DNA from: Olivibacter oleidegradans
Lineage (GTDB): Bacteria; Bacteroidota; Bacteroidia; Sphingobacteriales; Sphingobacteriaceae
NCBI RefSeq assembly: GCF_042432805.1
Contig: NZ_JBHLWO010000007.1
Coordinates: forward strand, 434,001 to 498,000
Direction of reading: 5' to 3'
DNA length: 64,000 bases
Both the position numbers and the translations under genes were made by a program. Shown here one piece after another: positions 18,050-27,132 of the stretch. Under the pieces are notes generated by a model. The model saw nothing but the letters and a program-made list of their open reading frames with translations. It was not told where the DNA came from and did not search any database. Every line of letters begins with the position of its first letter. Within the stretch, counting starts at the first letter, position 1.

Positions 18050-20026
18050 TCAAGGAGCTTGTTTACTTAAATCGATCTCAAATGGCGAAGCAGGTAAACC
18101 AGCAGTATTGTAAAGTCCCGCGATGGGATTGTCTGCCCAAGCATATCGAACTTTTGCTGGTTGTTGTATCGCTGGAGCGGAAAGAATGATTGTGTTGCCA
18201 CGAACTTCCGTTTTAGCCCAAACAAATTTGCCATCCGTACCGGCTAATGTAAAACCTAATAGATTGTTTTCAGGTCGCAAATCCAAGGCAGCTCCTTGGT
18301 CATCAAAGTTAAGTTCGACTCGATTGCCCTTTACTTTCCATGATTTTAGTATAGGGCCTGAAGCCACCATTCCTTTCTGATGATATACATTTTTCAAGGC
18401 TAATAAGGCCAGCCGCTTCCCTATATTTTTCTTGTCCAGAGGATGTATGTCATTCCATTCTCCCAAATCAATGGCCACAGCCATGTTGGTATGAGCAGTT
18501 TTTAAGCCAAGTCGTTGCGCTTCGCGTAAATTTGCCCAAGCGCTCTCGGTAGGTTGTTGCTGTTTGGGATTATAGTTTGGTAGTTGCACATATAGAAAAG
18601 GCAAGTTCTGATCGTTCCATTTTTTTCTCCACTCATTGATTAAATCCCTAAGCAAAGCAGTATAACTTTGATAAGTTGCGATATTCGATTCACCCTGGTA
18701 CCATAATATGCCTTTGATGCTATACGGAAAAAGAGGGGCTGCCATTGCATTAGATAGCCCGGTTGGTTGGTATTGAAAGGTGACAAGATCTGTTGGGAAG
18801 GCTTGTGTAAGGGCACCGACTTGAAAGCTCCAATCTCCTTTTAGGCTGATGGTGTCAGAATAGGTTGTTAGCGCATAATCTTTATCCGGTATAAATTCAC
18901 CATGCTTGCTTTGAGTTACTACACGAACCACCAAGGTGTTTTTTCCCGGCTTTAAAAGCCCGGGCGGGATCTTATAGCGCCGTGGTGGGTATTGATATCC
19001 GGTAGAGCCAACTAAAACACCATTGATATAAGCTTGGTCGCTATCTACAATTCTTCCTAAGTGGAGCATTGCTTCTTTCGTAAGAAGAGAAGATGGCACG
19101 CTAAAATCTTTTTTCAACCAAACGCTTCCACACTCATCCCATTTCCCTGGTATTTGAATAACCTGATCTGTTTGAAACGTATAGGAACTTTCATACCATT
19201 TTGGAACTCCCGTTAATCCTTTATCTTTTGCATCCAAAGTCGCATGCCAAATTTCGGTTTTTCGTTTATCGATTTTTTTTATACTATCGACTAATAAGCT
19301 GTCTTGATATCGTTGTGTTTTGGCCAATAAATCAGGATATTTCTGTATAGCCTCTTCCGATAACCAAGCCTCAATCGGAGAGCCTCCCACAGCACAGTGA
19401 ATGATGCCAATGGGAACTCGTAGTTTTTCTTGCAAATGTTTAGCAAAGAAGTAGCCAACAGCTGAGAAGTTGAGTACTTCATCCGGCGTAACTGATTTCC
19501 AGTTCCCTGACGCAACGTCAGTTGCGGTAATATTAAAATCATAACGTAAAGGCACTTTGAACTGGCGAATAGTAAATGACTCGGCCGTATCGATTTCCCG
19601 CTGATATTTTGGCGCTACCCTTGAAATCGGTAGTTCCATATTCGACTGGCCAGAGCAGAACCATACGTCGCCCAATAAGATGTTTTTCAATCGGATGGTA
19701 TTCTTGCCCTGAATAACCATGTCATAAGGTCCACCTGCCGGCATTGCGGGTAGGTAGACCTGCCAATCACCCATTGAGTTGGCTTTTGTTGTGCGTTGAT
19801 GACCTCGGAAGTTTATTTCTATCAATTCTCCAGGATCCGCCCATCCCCAAAGATGAATGGGATGATCGCGCTGAAGCACCATGCTATTACCAATGAGCCT
19901 CGGTAGTTTAATTGCCGCCTCTGATGTTAAGGATATGAACGTCAAGAAGCTAAATAAGCTAAAAAGGAGCTGGTATTTGCCTGATATACGGCGGTTGTGC
20001 GCTTCATGTACTAAGATGTGATTCAC
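18050..20026 (-). CDS. SASA-domain (sialate O-acetylesterase-like) acetyl esterase
   Basis: An SGNH-type acetyl esterase; in a xylan locus the likely substrate is O-acetylated xylo-oligosaccharide rather than sialic acid. After a signal-like segment (about residues 17-38) the nucleophile is S128 in CSGQSNME, with oxyanion-hole region HCAVGGSPIEAW. The catalytic Asp/His are D526 and H528 in WNDIHPLD. Between the two halves of the esterase fold (about 280-400) lies a galactose-binding/GH2-like insert with QIPGKWDECGSVWLKKDF, as in multidomain SASA enzymes that act on plant hemicellulose. It is followed after 9 bases by the GH43 gene upstream in the same operon. The function class is confident; the substrate is inferred. 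Confidence 0.85.
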   Translation of the reverse strand: MNHILVHEAHNRRISGKYQLLFSLFSFLTFISLTSEAAIKLPRLIGNSMVLQRDHPIHLWGWADPGELIEINFRGHQRTTKANSMGDWQVYLPAMPAGGPYDMVIQGKNTIRLKNILLGDVWFCSGQSNMELPISRVAPKYQREIDTAESFTIRQFKVPLRYDFNITATDVASGNWKSVTPDEVLNFSAVGYFFAKHLQEKLRVPIGIIHCAVGGSPIEAWLSEEAIQKYPDLLAKTQRYQDSLLVDSIKKIDKRKTEIWHATLDAKDKGLTGVPKWYESSYTFQTDQVIQIPGKWDECGSVWLKKDFSVPSSLLTKEAMLHLGRIVDSDQAYINGVLVGSTGYQYPPRRYKIPPGLLKPGKNTLVVRVVTQSKHGEFIPDKDYALTTYSDTISLKGDWSFQVGALTQAFPTDLVTFQYQPTGLSNAMAAPLFPYSIKGILWYQGESNIATYQSYTALLRDLINEWRKKWNDQNLPFLYVQLPNYNPKQQQPTESAWANLREAQRLGLKTAHTNMAVAIDLGEWNDIHPLDKKNIGKRLALLALKNVYHQKGMVASGPILKSWKVKGNRVELNFDDQGAALDLRPENNLLGFTLAGTDGKFVWAKTEVRGNTIILSAPAIQQPAKVRYAWADNPIAGLYNTAGLPASPFEIDLSKQAP

Positions 20027-20035
20027 GATATGTTT

Positions 20036-21145
20036 TTATTGATTCAGGGCTGTATTGGCTTTAAATGGATCGATCATTCCCAATGTTCCGTCTGGATTGT
20101 GCTTAAGCTCCGTTACTTTTATATTCCGTAAATGTGTTTTTCCCGACAACTCCGTGTCATGATAAAATATATACCATTTTCCTTTGAATTCTATAATGGA
20201 GTGGTGCGTCGTCCAACCTTGAACAGGCTTCATAAAATGACCGGCATAAGTAAAAGGGCCCATAGGAGAATCGCCTATCGCATAGGCTAAAAAATGGGTG
20301 TCGCCGGTAGAATAAGTGAAGTAATATCGACCTTTATATTTATGCATCCAGGCACCTTCGAAGAAACGTCGATCATGATCGCCTCCTAAAATAGGCTTCC
20401 CGGCACTGTCGATAAGCATTGCTTTCCCAACGGGGCCGTCAAATTCTGTCATATTTGATTTCAGTTTTGCTACGCGGCAGCTAATAGCGGGTGCATCATC
20501 CTGCTTTAAGTCGGTCAATGAGCCGTTTGCTTGGTAGGTGCCGGTTTCCCAACGCTGCAGTTGTCCTCCCCAAATACCGCCAAAGTACATATAGGCGGTG
20601 CCGTCATCGTCTACAAATACGGCTGGATCGATACTACAACTTCCTGCTATCGGTTCTTTGAAAGCTTTGAAAGGGCCCGTCGGCTTGATGGCTGTTGCTA
20701 CACCGATCCGGAAAATATCTTCTTTATCCTTTGCGGGGAAATATAGGTAATAGGTGCCGTCTTTATAAGCGGCATCCGGAGCCCACAGCTGTCGCTTTGC
20801 CCAGGGAATATCTTCAACCGATAGGGCAACACCATGATCGGTTACCGATCCATTGATACTATCCATCGATAAGATATGATAATCACGCATGGCAAAGTGG
20901 TCTCCATTATCATTTTCAGTCGTTCCCGCATCAATATCATGTGAAGGATAAATATAAATTTTACCATCAAAAACATGGGCAGATGGATCGGCCGTGTAAA
21001 TAGAATGAATCAACGGTGGGGATAAGAAGCTTTGCTTCTTCTGTTCTGCTTCGTCGCTTTGTTGTGATTGCTGTTGTTGATGATTTCCGGAGCAAGCATA
21101 GATAAATGGAACGGCTAGTAGCCAAACGGACATCTTTTTTCTCAT
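20036..21145 (-). CDS. GH43 family lipoprotein
   Basis: A third GH43 enzyme, compact (369 residues) and predicted to be membrane-anchored. I place the start at the ATG at 21145, because it begins a proper lipoprotein signal (lipobox FIYAC, Cys at about residue 18). A longer open frame up to 21358 only overlaps the end of the SusD gene and has no signal. Catalytic candidates are D53 (TADPSAHVFDGKIYIYPSHD), D173 (SIDPAVFVDDDG) and E263 (FFEGAWMHKYKGRYYF). The conserved FYHD near the C-terminus is also present. There is no second beta-sandwich domain. It probably acts on arabinosyl or xylosyl linkages at the cell surface or in the periplasm, within the SusC/D operon transcribed leftwards. Confidence 0.88.
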   Translation of the reverse strand: MRKKMSVWLLAVPFIYACSGNHQQQQSQQSDEAEQKKQSFLSPPLIHSIYTADPSAHVFDGKIYIYPSHDIDAGTTENDNGDHFAMRDYHILSMDSINGSVTDHGVALSVEDIPWAKRQLWAPDAAYKDGTYYLYFPAKDKEDIFRIGVATAIKPTGPFKAFKEPIAGSCSIDPAVFVDDDGTAYMYFGGIWGGQLQRWETGTYQANGSLTDLKQDDAPAISCRVAKLKSNMTEFDGPVGKAMLIDSAGKPILGGDHDRRFFEGAWMHKYKGRYYFTYSTGDTHFLAYAIGDSPMGPFTYAGHFMKPVQGWTTHHSIIEFKGKWYIFYHDTELSGKTHLRNIKVTELKHNPDGTLGMIDPFKANTALNQ

Positions 21146-21179
21146 ATTTATTGATTTCTTATTTTTGTTTAAACGGATA

Positions 21180-22736
21180 TTAGTAACCTGGGTTTTGATT
21201 TCCACTGATTTGTGGGTTGTTGTCAAGCTCGGCTTGAGGGATGGGCAATAACTCATCTCTGCCTGGACGGAAATAAGTGATGGGCTCGACACTAAAGTAT
21301 CCCTTTGGCCGCCAACGTAAGATATCGATATTGCGTAACGATTCGTTTGATACTTCAACGGACTTTTCGTGTATAATGGCTTTGATTACATCCTCCTTGG
21401 TAGCGACCGGGAATTGAGCGGTAGGGTAGGGAGGCATTGCAACACTTGCTCTGGCGCGCACTTGATTTAAATAGCTCACTGCTGCAGTCAAGTTGCCCAG
21501 TTCTGCTTCGCATTCTGCTAAATTGATCAATACTTCGGCGTAGCGAATAATTCGCTGGTTATTGCCGCCCGGATGATAACTAGCTCTGCTTTTACTTTCC
21601 TTGTAGATAATCATGAACTTTCGAAAGCTAACCTTTTTCCGGACGCCGTTTACAATGGACGAATTGTTGTTTTGATCGGCATCGGTAAGTATATCGGCTC
21701 CGTTATTATATCGATCACCTGTTTGATAGAAGCTGTAAGAGAATCGCGGATCCGTTTTTTCGGCACCAGTTTCCGCATTTTCAAATTCATTTAACAGCTT
21801 GTTCGAAGGAATTAAGTTGCGCCACGCAACGGGGTTATACTCTTGATTCCGTATGGTTGATTGAGCCGCATTTGGTGTGTCATCAGTACTCCAATTAAAA
21901 TCATTGTCGCCTTTATCGACATAAACAATTTCGAAAATCGATTCACTGTTAAATTCCGTTTCCTCTTCAAAATTATCTAGATAACGATCGGTTAAACGAT
22001 AACCATCTGCACCGGCAGTTGGAATTTTGAGAAGAGCTTCTTTAGCACCGGTATAGTCGCCCTGTTGCATCAGCACGCGTCCGAGTAAGGCATTGGCTGC
22101 TGCATGGGTTATTCTGCCGTTTTCTGTACCGGATTTACCTGGTAATATATTCGCAGCCTCTTGTAGGTCCTGCACGATAAATTGATACACGGCGCCAACT
22201 TCCGCTCGTGGTTGATAATCCGAAGGCAACTTAACGGTTTCGGTGTACATAGGCACAGCCCCCCACTTCGATACTAGTTCAAAATAGGCCCAGGCGCGTA
22301 AAAATTTAGCTTCTGCTAAACAGCGATCGCGCATTGCCGGATCATCGCTTACATTAGGTCCGTTTTCAATAACGGTATTGGCTCGATGAATAACGGTATA
22401 AAGTCCATTCCAAACAGCATTCATCACACTATTGGTGGGGTCGACGTTTCCGTTTAGTATCTGCGCTCTGGGAACTTCAAGTTGACTGCCGCCGGCAGCA
22501 ACGTCATCACTACGTAGATCATGAAGAAAATACCATTCGCGGGCAACCAAATTGATACCTCTTACGGTGGCATAGATCGCATTGGTGCCTGCTTGCAACT
22601 CGCCGGCTGTTTTAAAGTATTGATCGGTTGATACCACATTTTCATTGTTAGTGTTCAATGCGTCTTTTTTACACGCATATAAACTGAACCCTATTGAAAT
22701 TGCAAGGAATTGTATGATTCGTTTTTTCGTCTTCAT
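21180..22736 (-). CDS. SusD/RagB-like surface glycan-binding lipoprotein (second pair)
   Basis: The second SusD-type lipoprotein of the locus. The signal ends in the lipobox SLYAC (Cys at about residue 22). SusD landmarks include VVSTDQYFKTAGELQAGTNA, AEAKFLRAWAYFELVSKWGAVPM (helical TPR region) and the C-terminal RNIDILRWRPKG and FRPGRDELLPIPQAELDNNPQ. At 518 residues it is of typical length, unlike the 650-residue paralogue at 2874, so the two pairs probably bind different oligosaccharides. It follows the SusC gene after 10 bases in the same operon and precedes the GH43 lipoprotein by 34 bases. Ligand identity is inferred from the neighbouring xylan enzymes. Confidence 0.95.
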   Translation of the reverse strand: MKTKKRIIQFLAISIGFSLYACKKDALNTNNENVVSTDQYFKTAGELQAGTNAIYATVRGINLVAREWYFLHDLRSDDVAAGGSQLEVPRAQILNGNVDPTNSVMNAVWNGLYTVIHRANTVIENGPNVSDDPAMRDRCLAEAKFLRAWAYFELVSKWGAVPMYTETVKLPSDYQPRAEVGAVYQFIVQDLQEAANILPGKSGTENGRITHAAANALLGRVLMQQGDYTGAKEALLKIPTAGADGYRLTDRYLDNFEEETEFNSESIFEIVYVDKGDNDFNWSTDDTPNAAQSTIRNQEYNPVAWRNLIPSNKLLNEFENAETGAEKTDPRFSYSFYQTGDRYNNGADILTDADQNNNSSIVNGVRKKVSFRKFMIIYKESKSRASYHPGGNNQRIIRYAEVLINLAECEAELGNLTAAVSYLNQVRARASVAMPPYPTAQFPVATKEDVIKAIIHEKSVEVSNESLRNIDILRWRPKGYFSVEPITYFRPGRDELLPIPQAELDNNPQISGNQNPGY

Positions 22737-22746
22737 CGGATTATAA

Positions 22747-25700
22747 TTAAAATGATGCCTGAATGCCTAATTGAAATGAGCGCGGACTTGGATATTGTCC
22801 ATAGTCGACACCGTTGGTCAGCGTGCCGTTTTTGGAACCGATTTCCGGATCCAAGCCGGTATAGTCTGTTATCGTGAACAGGTTTTGGGCGGATACGTAA
22901 AAACGAAGTTGGCTGATGCTTGTCCAACCGAGTCCTTTTATCCATTGTTCAGGTGCAGTGTAACCAAGCATAATATTCTTTAATCGCAAATAAGATCCAT
23001 CTTCAATCCAGCGGGTAGAAGGCCGTACGTTTTGATTAGGATCTCCGTTTACGGCACGCGGAATGGAAGTGTTGGTGTTTTGCGGAGTCCAAGCGTTCAA
23101 GACCGATTGATCTGCGTTGAAAAGTCGCGGCATACCTTCACGAATAATGCGGGCGGCATTAAAAATGTCGTTGCCTTGTACACCTTGAAAAAATAAGGCA
23201 AGATCAAATTGTTTATAGTTGGCCGAAAAATTCAATGAATAACTGAATTTAGGCATAAAGCTGCCAATAAAGGTTCGGTCTCCATCATTGATAACGCCAT
23301 TGCCGTCTAAATCTCTGAACTTCAGGTCGCCAGGTGCCGCCCCATTCTGCCTGGCATGTGCTTCAATTTCTGCTTCGTTTTGAAAGATACCGTCTACAAT
23401 ATATCCGTAAAATGATTGGACAGGCTGGCCAACAACGGTATTGGTAAGCGGACCACCCCCTCCAAAGTCGGCATCCCCACCTGCTGTGATCGACGCATTT
23501 TCGCTATTTAGCCGTAGAACTTTATTACGGATGATGCTCATTAAGCCGGTTATATTCCAGGTGAAATCACCGCTGGTTTTATGGTATCCCAATTGAAATT
23601 CAAATCCTTGATTTTGCATGGCCGCTACATTTGCTAAGGTGCCTGTACCGTTAAAACCAAAGCTAGTGGGGGTGGGCACGGTCAGAATCAGGTTGTCCGT
23701 TTTCCGTTTAAAATACTCGGCTACTAAGGTGATTTTGTTGTCTAAGAAACCTAAATCTAAGCCAATATTGGTTTGTTTTGTTTTTTCCCAAGCTAAATCC
23801 GGATTACTCAAACCGTTATAGAATGATCCATTGCCATTTACAATGGTTCCATTGAACGGATAAGTAGCCTGATTGCGTTGAATAGGTTGTAAGTAAGGGT
23901 AATTGCCGAGTAAGACGCCGTTGATGCCGGTGATACCATAACCTCCGCGCACTTTAAATTCGGAAATCCAAGGTGTGTTCTCCATGAAGGATTCGCGATC
24001 TACCTTCCAGCCGGCGGAAACGGCCGGGAAGTTTTCATATTTGTTGCCGGGAGCGAAAACAGATAGTCCATCCCGTCGGATGGAAGCGGTGAATAGGTAT
24101 CTTCCATCATAGTCGTAAGTTACGCGGGCCAACATAGAGCGGATCAAATTGGTTTCGTATAAACTATTTGCCGTAACATTGGTAGCTCCGTTAAGTGTTT
24201 TGACGAGATTGGTGCTTTGGTTGCCGCTGGCCGTTTCGTTGCGATAACGTTGTCCTTGGCTTTCGTAAACAAGAGTAGCACCTAGGTTATGGTTATTGAA
24301 AGATTTGTCGAAACTCAGCTGTTGAGTGAAGAGATGCGTAGTATATAATTGTCGTTGATTTTCAATCGTAGCGATATTGACAATGGAGGTACCTCCGTCG
24401 TTATGTATAGGGGTGTAATTTTGTATAGCAATGTTAGAATGATCCACGCCATAAGTAGACGTAAATTTCAACCAAGGTGTGAGCGTCAATCTTATATAAG
24501 CCGTTCCCAGGATACGAGTGGTATTGTTGATGTTTTCAACCAGATTGGCTATTTCTACGGGATTGATCGGATCGGATGCATCGAAGCTGTTTTGGGGGCC
24601 CATGAAACCGCCGAGATTGTGGGGATTATACACCGGTAGGTACGGTTGCATACGGATCATATTCACGATGGGTGTACGATTGCCGGCAGGTACATCAAAA
24701 CGTTGCTTGGATTGACTCACATAGAAGTTCTCACCAAAAGAGAAAAACTTGCTGATCACATGTTCGGAATTAAGCCGATAATTAAGCCGTTTATAATAGA
24801 GGCCTTCCGCAATACCCTGTTGATCGAAATAACCCGCACCTGTGTAGAAATGCGACTGCTCATTCCCACCATTCAGTGAAAGGTTATACTGCTGAAGCGG
24901 TTGATTGTTGCGGAAATAAGCATCCTGCCAATCCGTATTTGTTTGCGCAAAAGTTTGTGTAGCGCCATCATAGATTGGTTGATTAAAATTTTCGGGTTCC
25001 AAACGGGGGGGAAGTGGTGCATCGGCTCCGTTCAACGCCCGTTCATATTGTAAATACTGTGCGGTATTTAATAAGTTGAATTTTTTATTGGGACTTTGTA
25101 TACCGAAATACGAGTCGAAGTTTACCTGTAATCGATCGCGTGCTGCGCCTTTTTTGGTTGTAATCATCACCACACCATTGGTTGCACGAGAACCATATAT
25201 TGCAGCGGAACTAGCGTCCTTAAGGACGTCAACTGATTCGATATCCCGGGCGTCGATGTTGGAGATAGCAGTGGGAAAACCATCCACTACGTAAAGTGGA
25301 TCGGAAGCAAAACTAATTGAACTAATACCTCTTATCGCAACAATAGGAGAGGTTCCGGGCGAACCATTATTGGTGACCGTTAAACCGGCAACCCGTCCTT
25401 GTAAAGCCTGGTCTGTGCTGGCTACCGGTAACTCGGTGAGTGTTTTGGCACTTACAGAAGATACCGCACCGGTAATGCTTGATCGCCGTTGGGTACCGTA
25501 ACCAACCACGACAACTTCACTTAAGGCCTGTGAGTCACTCGTTAGTACAACCTCTAGACTTGTTTTTCCTGCTATCTGCACCTCCTGAGTTAAAAAACCT
25601 ACATAGCTAAATATCAAAACGGCCTGATCATTGGATGCGCTGATACTGAAAGATCCATTTTGATCGGTGCTTGTACTGTTGTTAGTTCCTTTCAGTGTAA

Positions 25701-25926
25701 CACTAACACCGGCAAGCGCTTGTCCGTTTTCATCACTTACCTTTCCTGTGATTGTTTTTTGGACGGATTGCGCTACGGTCGCAGCTGAGGATAAAAATTG
25801 ACTCGACGTCGAGCTAACGGTCATTGCTTCCCCTGTTATCGAGGCAATTGTTTTTACCGGCAACCCAATACCAAGCGCATAAACTGCGACGGTATAATGC
25901 ACTATTTGTACAATGTGTTTCTTCAT
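22747..25926 (-). CDS. SusC-like TonB-dependent outer-membrane receptor (second pair)
   Basis: A full-length SusC channel. I choose the ATG at 25926, which starts MKKHIVQIVHYT and a hydrophobic export signal; the open frame continues upstream to 26025 with a basic stretch that lacks signal character. After the signal comes a CarboxypepD-like domain (ITGKVSDENGQALAGVSVTL, about 80-160), then the hallmark SEVVVVGYGTQRRSSITGAV. The plug has GRVAGL and the YGSRATNGVVMITTKKG block, and a long barrel ends in LGIQASF. It heads a minus-strand operon with SusD, the GH43 lipoprotein and the SASA esterase. A candidate -7 element lies about 105 bases upstream. Confidence 0.95.
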   Translation of the reverse strand: MKKHIVQIVHYTVAVYALGIGLPVKTIASITGEAMTVSSTSSQFLSSAATVAQSVQKTITGKVSDENGQALAGVSVTLKGTNNSTSTDQNGSFSISASNDQAVLIFSYVGFLTQEVQIAGKTSLEVVLTSDSQALSEVVVVGYGTQRRSSITGAVSSVSAKTLTELPVASTDQALQGRVAGLTVTNNGSPGTSPIVAIRGISSISFASDPLYVVDGFPTAISNIDARDIESVDVLKDASSAAIYGSRATNGVVMITTKKGAARDRLQVNFDSYFGIQSPNKKFNLLNTAQYLQYERALNGADAPLPPRLEPENFNQPIYDGATQTFAQTNTDWQDAYFRNNQPLQQYNLSLNGGNEQSHFYTGAGYFDQQGIAEGLYYKRLNYRLNSEHVISKFFSFGENFYVSQSKQRFDVPAGNRTPIVNMIRMQPYLPVYNPHNLGGFMGPQNSFDASDPINPVEIANLVENINNTTRILGTAYIRLTLTPWLKFTSTYGVDHSNIAIQNYTPIHNDGGTSIVNIATIENQRQLYTTHLFTQQLSFDKSFNNHNLGATLVYESQGQRYRNETASGNQSTNLVKTLNGATNVTANSLYETNLIRSMLARVTYDYDGRYLFTASIRRDGLSVFAPGNKYENFPAVSAGWKVDRESFMENTPWISEFKVRGGYGITGINGVLLGNYPYLQPIQRNQATYPFNGTIVNGNGSFYNGLSNPDLAWEKTKQTNIGLDLGFLDNKITLVAEYFKRKTDNLILTVPTPTSFGFNGTGTLANVAAMQNQGFEFQLGYHKTSGDFTWNITGLMSIIRNKVLRLNSENASITAGGDADFGGGGPLTNTVVGQPVQSFYGYIVDGIFQNEAEIEAHARQNGAAPGDLKFRDLDGNGVINDGDRTFIGSFMPKFSYSLNFSANYKQFDLALFFQGVQGNDIFNAARIIREGMPRLFNADQSVLNAWTPQNTNTSIPRAVNGDPNQNVRPSTRWIEDGSYLRLKNIMLGYTAPEQWIKGLGWTSISQLRFYVSAQNLFTITDYTGLDPEIGSKNGTLTNGVDYGQYPSPRSFQLGIQASF

Positions 25927-26031
25927 CTGCGTGAATTTTAGTTTATTATATGGTTTTTGTGGTTTTGATTTGCTTAAGGACGGTTGGGATCGTTTCGATA
26001 AATCATTCACCCGATATAAAGTCACTTATGT

Positions 26032-26039
26032 CAAAGCTA
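26032..26039 (-). promoter_or_regulatory. candidate -7 element of the second susCD operon
   Basis: On the minus strand the bases read TAGCTTTG, a match to TAnnTTTG. Transcription would start near 26025, leaving a leader of about 100 bases before the SusC ATG at 25926, a length common for susC mRNAs. No -33 element is obvious. Confidence 0.4.
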
Positions 26040-26188
26040 AGTCTGGAATGATTTATAGGGGTAGTAAGAATGTTGAAAATGTTAGCAATAATGTCTATAG
26101 GCAACACGACTTATGATGTGGCGGTCGGTTTAAACATATTTGTTGTTTTTTTTGCGATTATGACATCATAACGTTTGATGTACTACGG

Positions 26189-26196
26189 TAAATTTG
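26189..26196 (+). promoter_or_regulatory. candidate -7 element for a small ORF
   Basis: TAAATTTG is an exact TAnnTTTG match located 25 bases before the ATG at 26221. It points away from the divergent susC operon and into the small ORF, which is followed by a plus-orientation terminator. Confidence 0.4.
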
Positions 26197-26220
26197 TGCT
26201 CATTCACTTGAAGGAAATTG

Positions 26221-26349
26221 ATGAAAGCGCATAATATGGCATTCCGTCTAGAGAGTTTAGATCGATATTGTTATTCTTGGATTGTTGCTGATTCTGATAA
26301 AGGTTACTTCCATATCGTAGTACATGTGAGTTGTCCTAGCTTCATTTAG
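26221..26349 (+). CDS. candidate 42-residue small protein, unknown function
   Basis: An open frame of 42 codons starting ATG AAA GCG and ending TAG. The peptide begins MKAHNMAFRLESLDRYCYSW and ends VVHVSCPSFI; it has two Tyr, two Cys and two His and no clear signal or membrane segment. A -7-like TAAATTTG precedes it, AAGGAAATTG stands just before the ATG, and a GC-rich hairpin with seven T follows 34 bases after the stop. The unit is therefore complete from promoter to terminator in an otherwise empty 496-base gap. I recognise no family. It could instead be an untranslated small RNA with a chance ORF. Confidence 0.4.
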   Translation: MKAHNMAFRLESLDRYCYSWIVADSDKGYFHIVVHVSCPSFI

Positions 26350-26383
26350 TACGCGAGGTTGGTTGTTGGTTTATATTGGTTAT

Positions 26384-26413
26384 ACTCCCGGTTTGGTCTC
26401 CGGGAGTTTTTTT
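26384..26413 (+). terminator. rho-independent terminator
   Basis: ACTCCCGG (26384-26391) pairs perfectly with CCGGGAGT (26400-26407) around an 8-base loop, and seven T run through 26407-26413. The T-tract orientation terminates plus-strand transcripts. The same hairpin lies just after the stop of the convergent methyltransferase operon, but on that strand no T-tract follows it. Confidence 0.8.
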
Positions 26414-26422
26414 ATGGACTGT

Positions 26423-27070
26423 TTATTGTTTTTTGCGACTGACAGCAATACCCGAGCTGCTCGTTTTGTCGATAGTTGTTTCATAACCGGGTTGCTTTTC
26501 GAGAAAATCTAAGTATTCACTGATACCGGACATATCTTGAAGTACATTATGGGCCGTAAAGGTTCCTCCTTTTTTAAGTTTAGGATCTATATCCTTAAAA
26601 TACTGAATGTACCAATCTTTGTCGGCATCGGAGAAAACAAAGTCAAAGGGGCCTTTCAACTCCTTGACAAGTTGATGGGCATTACCAAGTTTAAAATCAA
26701 CGATATGAGATAGGCCTACTGTCTTTAGGTTTTCGATGGCTTCCTTTTGGCGTTCCTTATTTAGCTCGATCGTTGTCAGTTTACCGCCGGTTTTGCTAAG
26801 CGCCCATGCAATCCAAATAGTAGAATGCCCTGTGGACGTACCGATTTCCAAGGCAGACTGATAATTGTTTTTTATAATGAGATCATGCAATATTTGGCCG
26901 TCTTCATACGGTACGTTTAGATTATGCCATTGCTGCTGTTTCTTTTTTAGAAATTGCTGTACTTGCTTATCTAGTTCTTCTTGCTTTGTGGTTTGTGCAT
27001 TCGCTTTCGTGAACAAACTGAATAACAAGATATAAAGCAGCATCGTTTTAAATAGGACGATCGTTTTCAT
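26423..27070 (-). CDS. exported class I SAM-dependent O-methyltransferase-like protein
   Basis: The fold is that of the small catechol/caffeoyl-CoA-type O-methyltransferases. Motif I is ALEIGTSTGHSTIWIAWAL (about 75-93), followed by TTIELNKERQKEA and the acidic metal-binding-like FVFSDADKDWYIQYF, then GGTFTAHNVL. Unusually, the N-terminus is a clean signal peptide (LLYILLFSLFTKANAQ), which predicts a periplasmic or extracytoplasmic protein where SAM is not normally available. No alternative start after the signal gives a better N-terminus. It is the last gene of a five-gene minus operon with quinone/aldehyde redox enzymes. The methyltransferase fold is confident; substrate and location are not. 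Confidence 0.8.
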   Translation of the reverse strand: MKTIVLFKTMLLYILLFSLFTKANAQTTKQEELDKQVQQFLKKKQQQWHNLNVPYEDGQILHDLIIKNNYQSALEIGTSTGHSTIWIAWALSKTGGKLTTIELNKERQKEAIENLKTVGLSHIVDFKLGNAHQLVKELKGPFDFVFSDADKDWYIQYFKDIDPKLKKGGTFTAHNVLQDMSGISEYLDFLEKQPGYETTIDKTSSSGIAVSRKKQ

Positions 27071-27132
27071 AATATGGGTATTAGTCCTATGATAAACAGC
27101 TGAAAGTACTATTTGTTATAATATAAGTCTGT

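Noticed and set aside
18050..20026. True sialate O-acetylesterase in a sialic acid pathway
   Set aside because: No sialidase or sialic acid catabolic gene is nearby, while xylan enzymes surround it. The SASA fold also serves xylan deacetylation.
21146..21358. N-terminal extension of the GH43 lipoprotein frame
   Set aside because: It overlaps the SusD coding end and removes the lipoprotein signal from the N-terminus. The ATG at 21145 fits far better.
25927..26025. N-terminal extension of the second SusC
   Set aside because: The extension is basic and not signal-like, and the candidate -7 element lies directly at its end. The ATG at 25926 begins a proper signal peptide.
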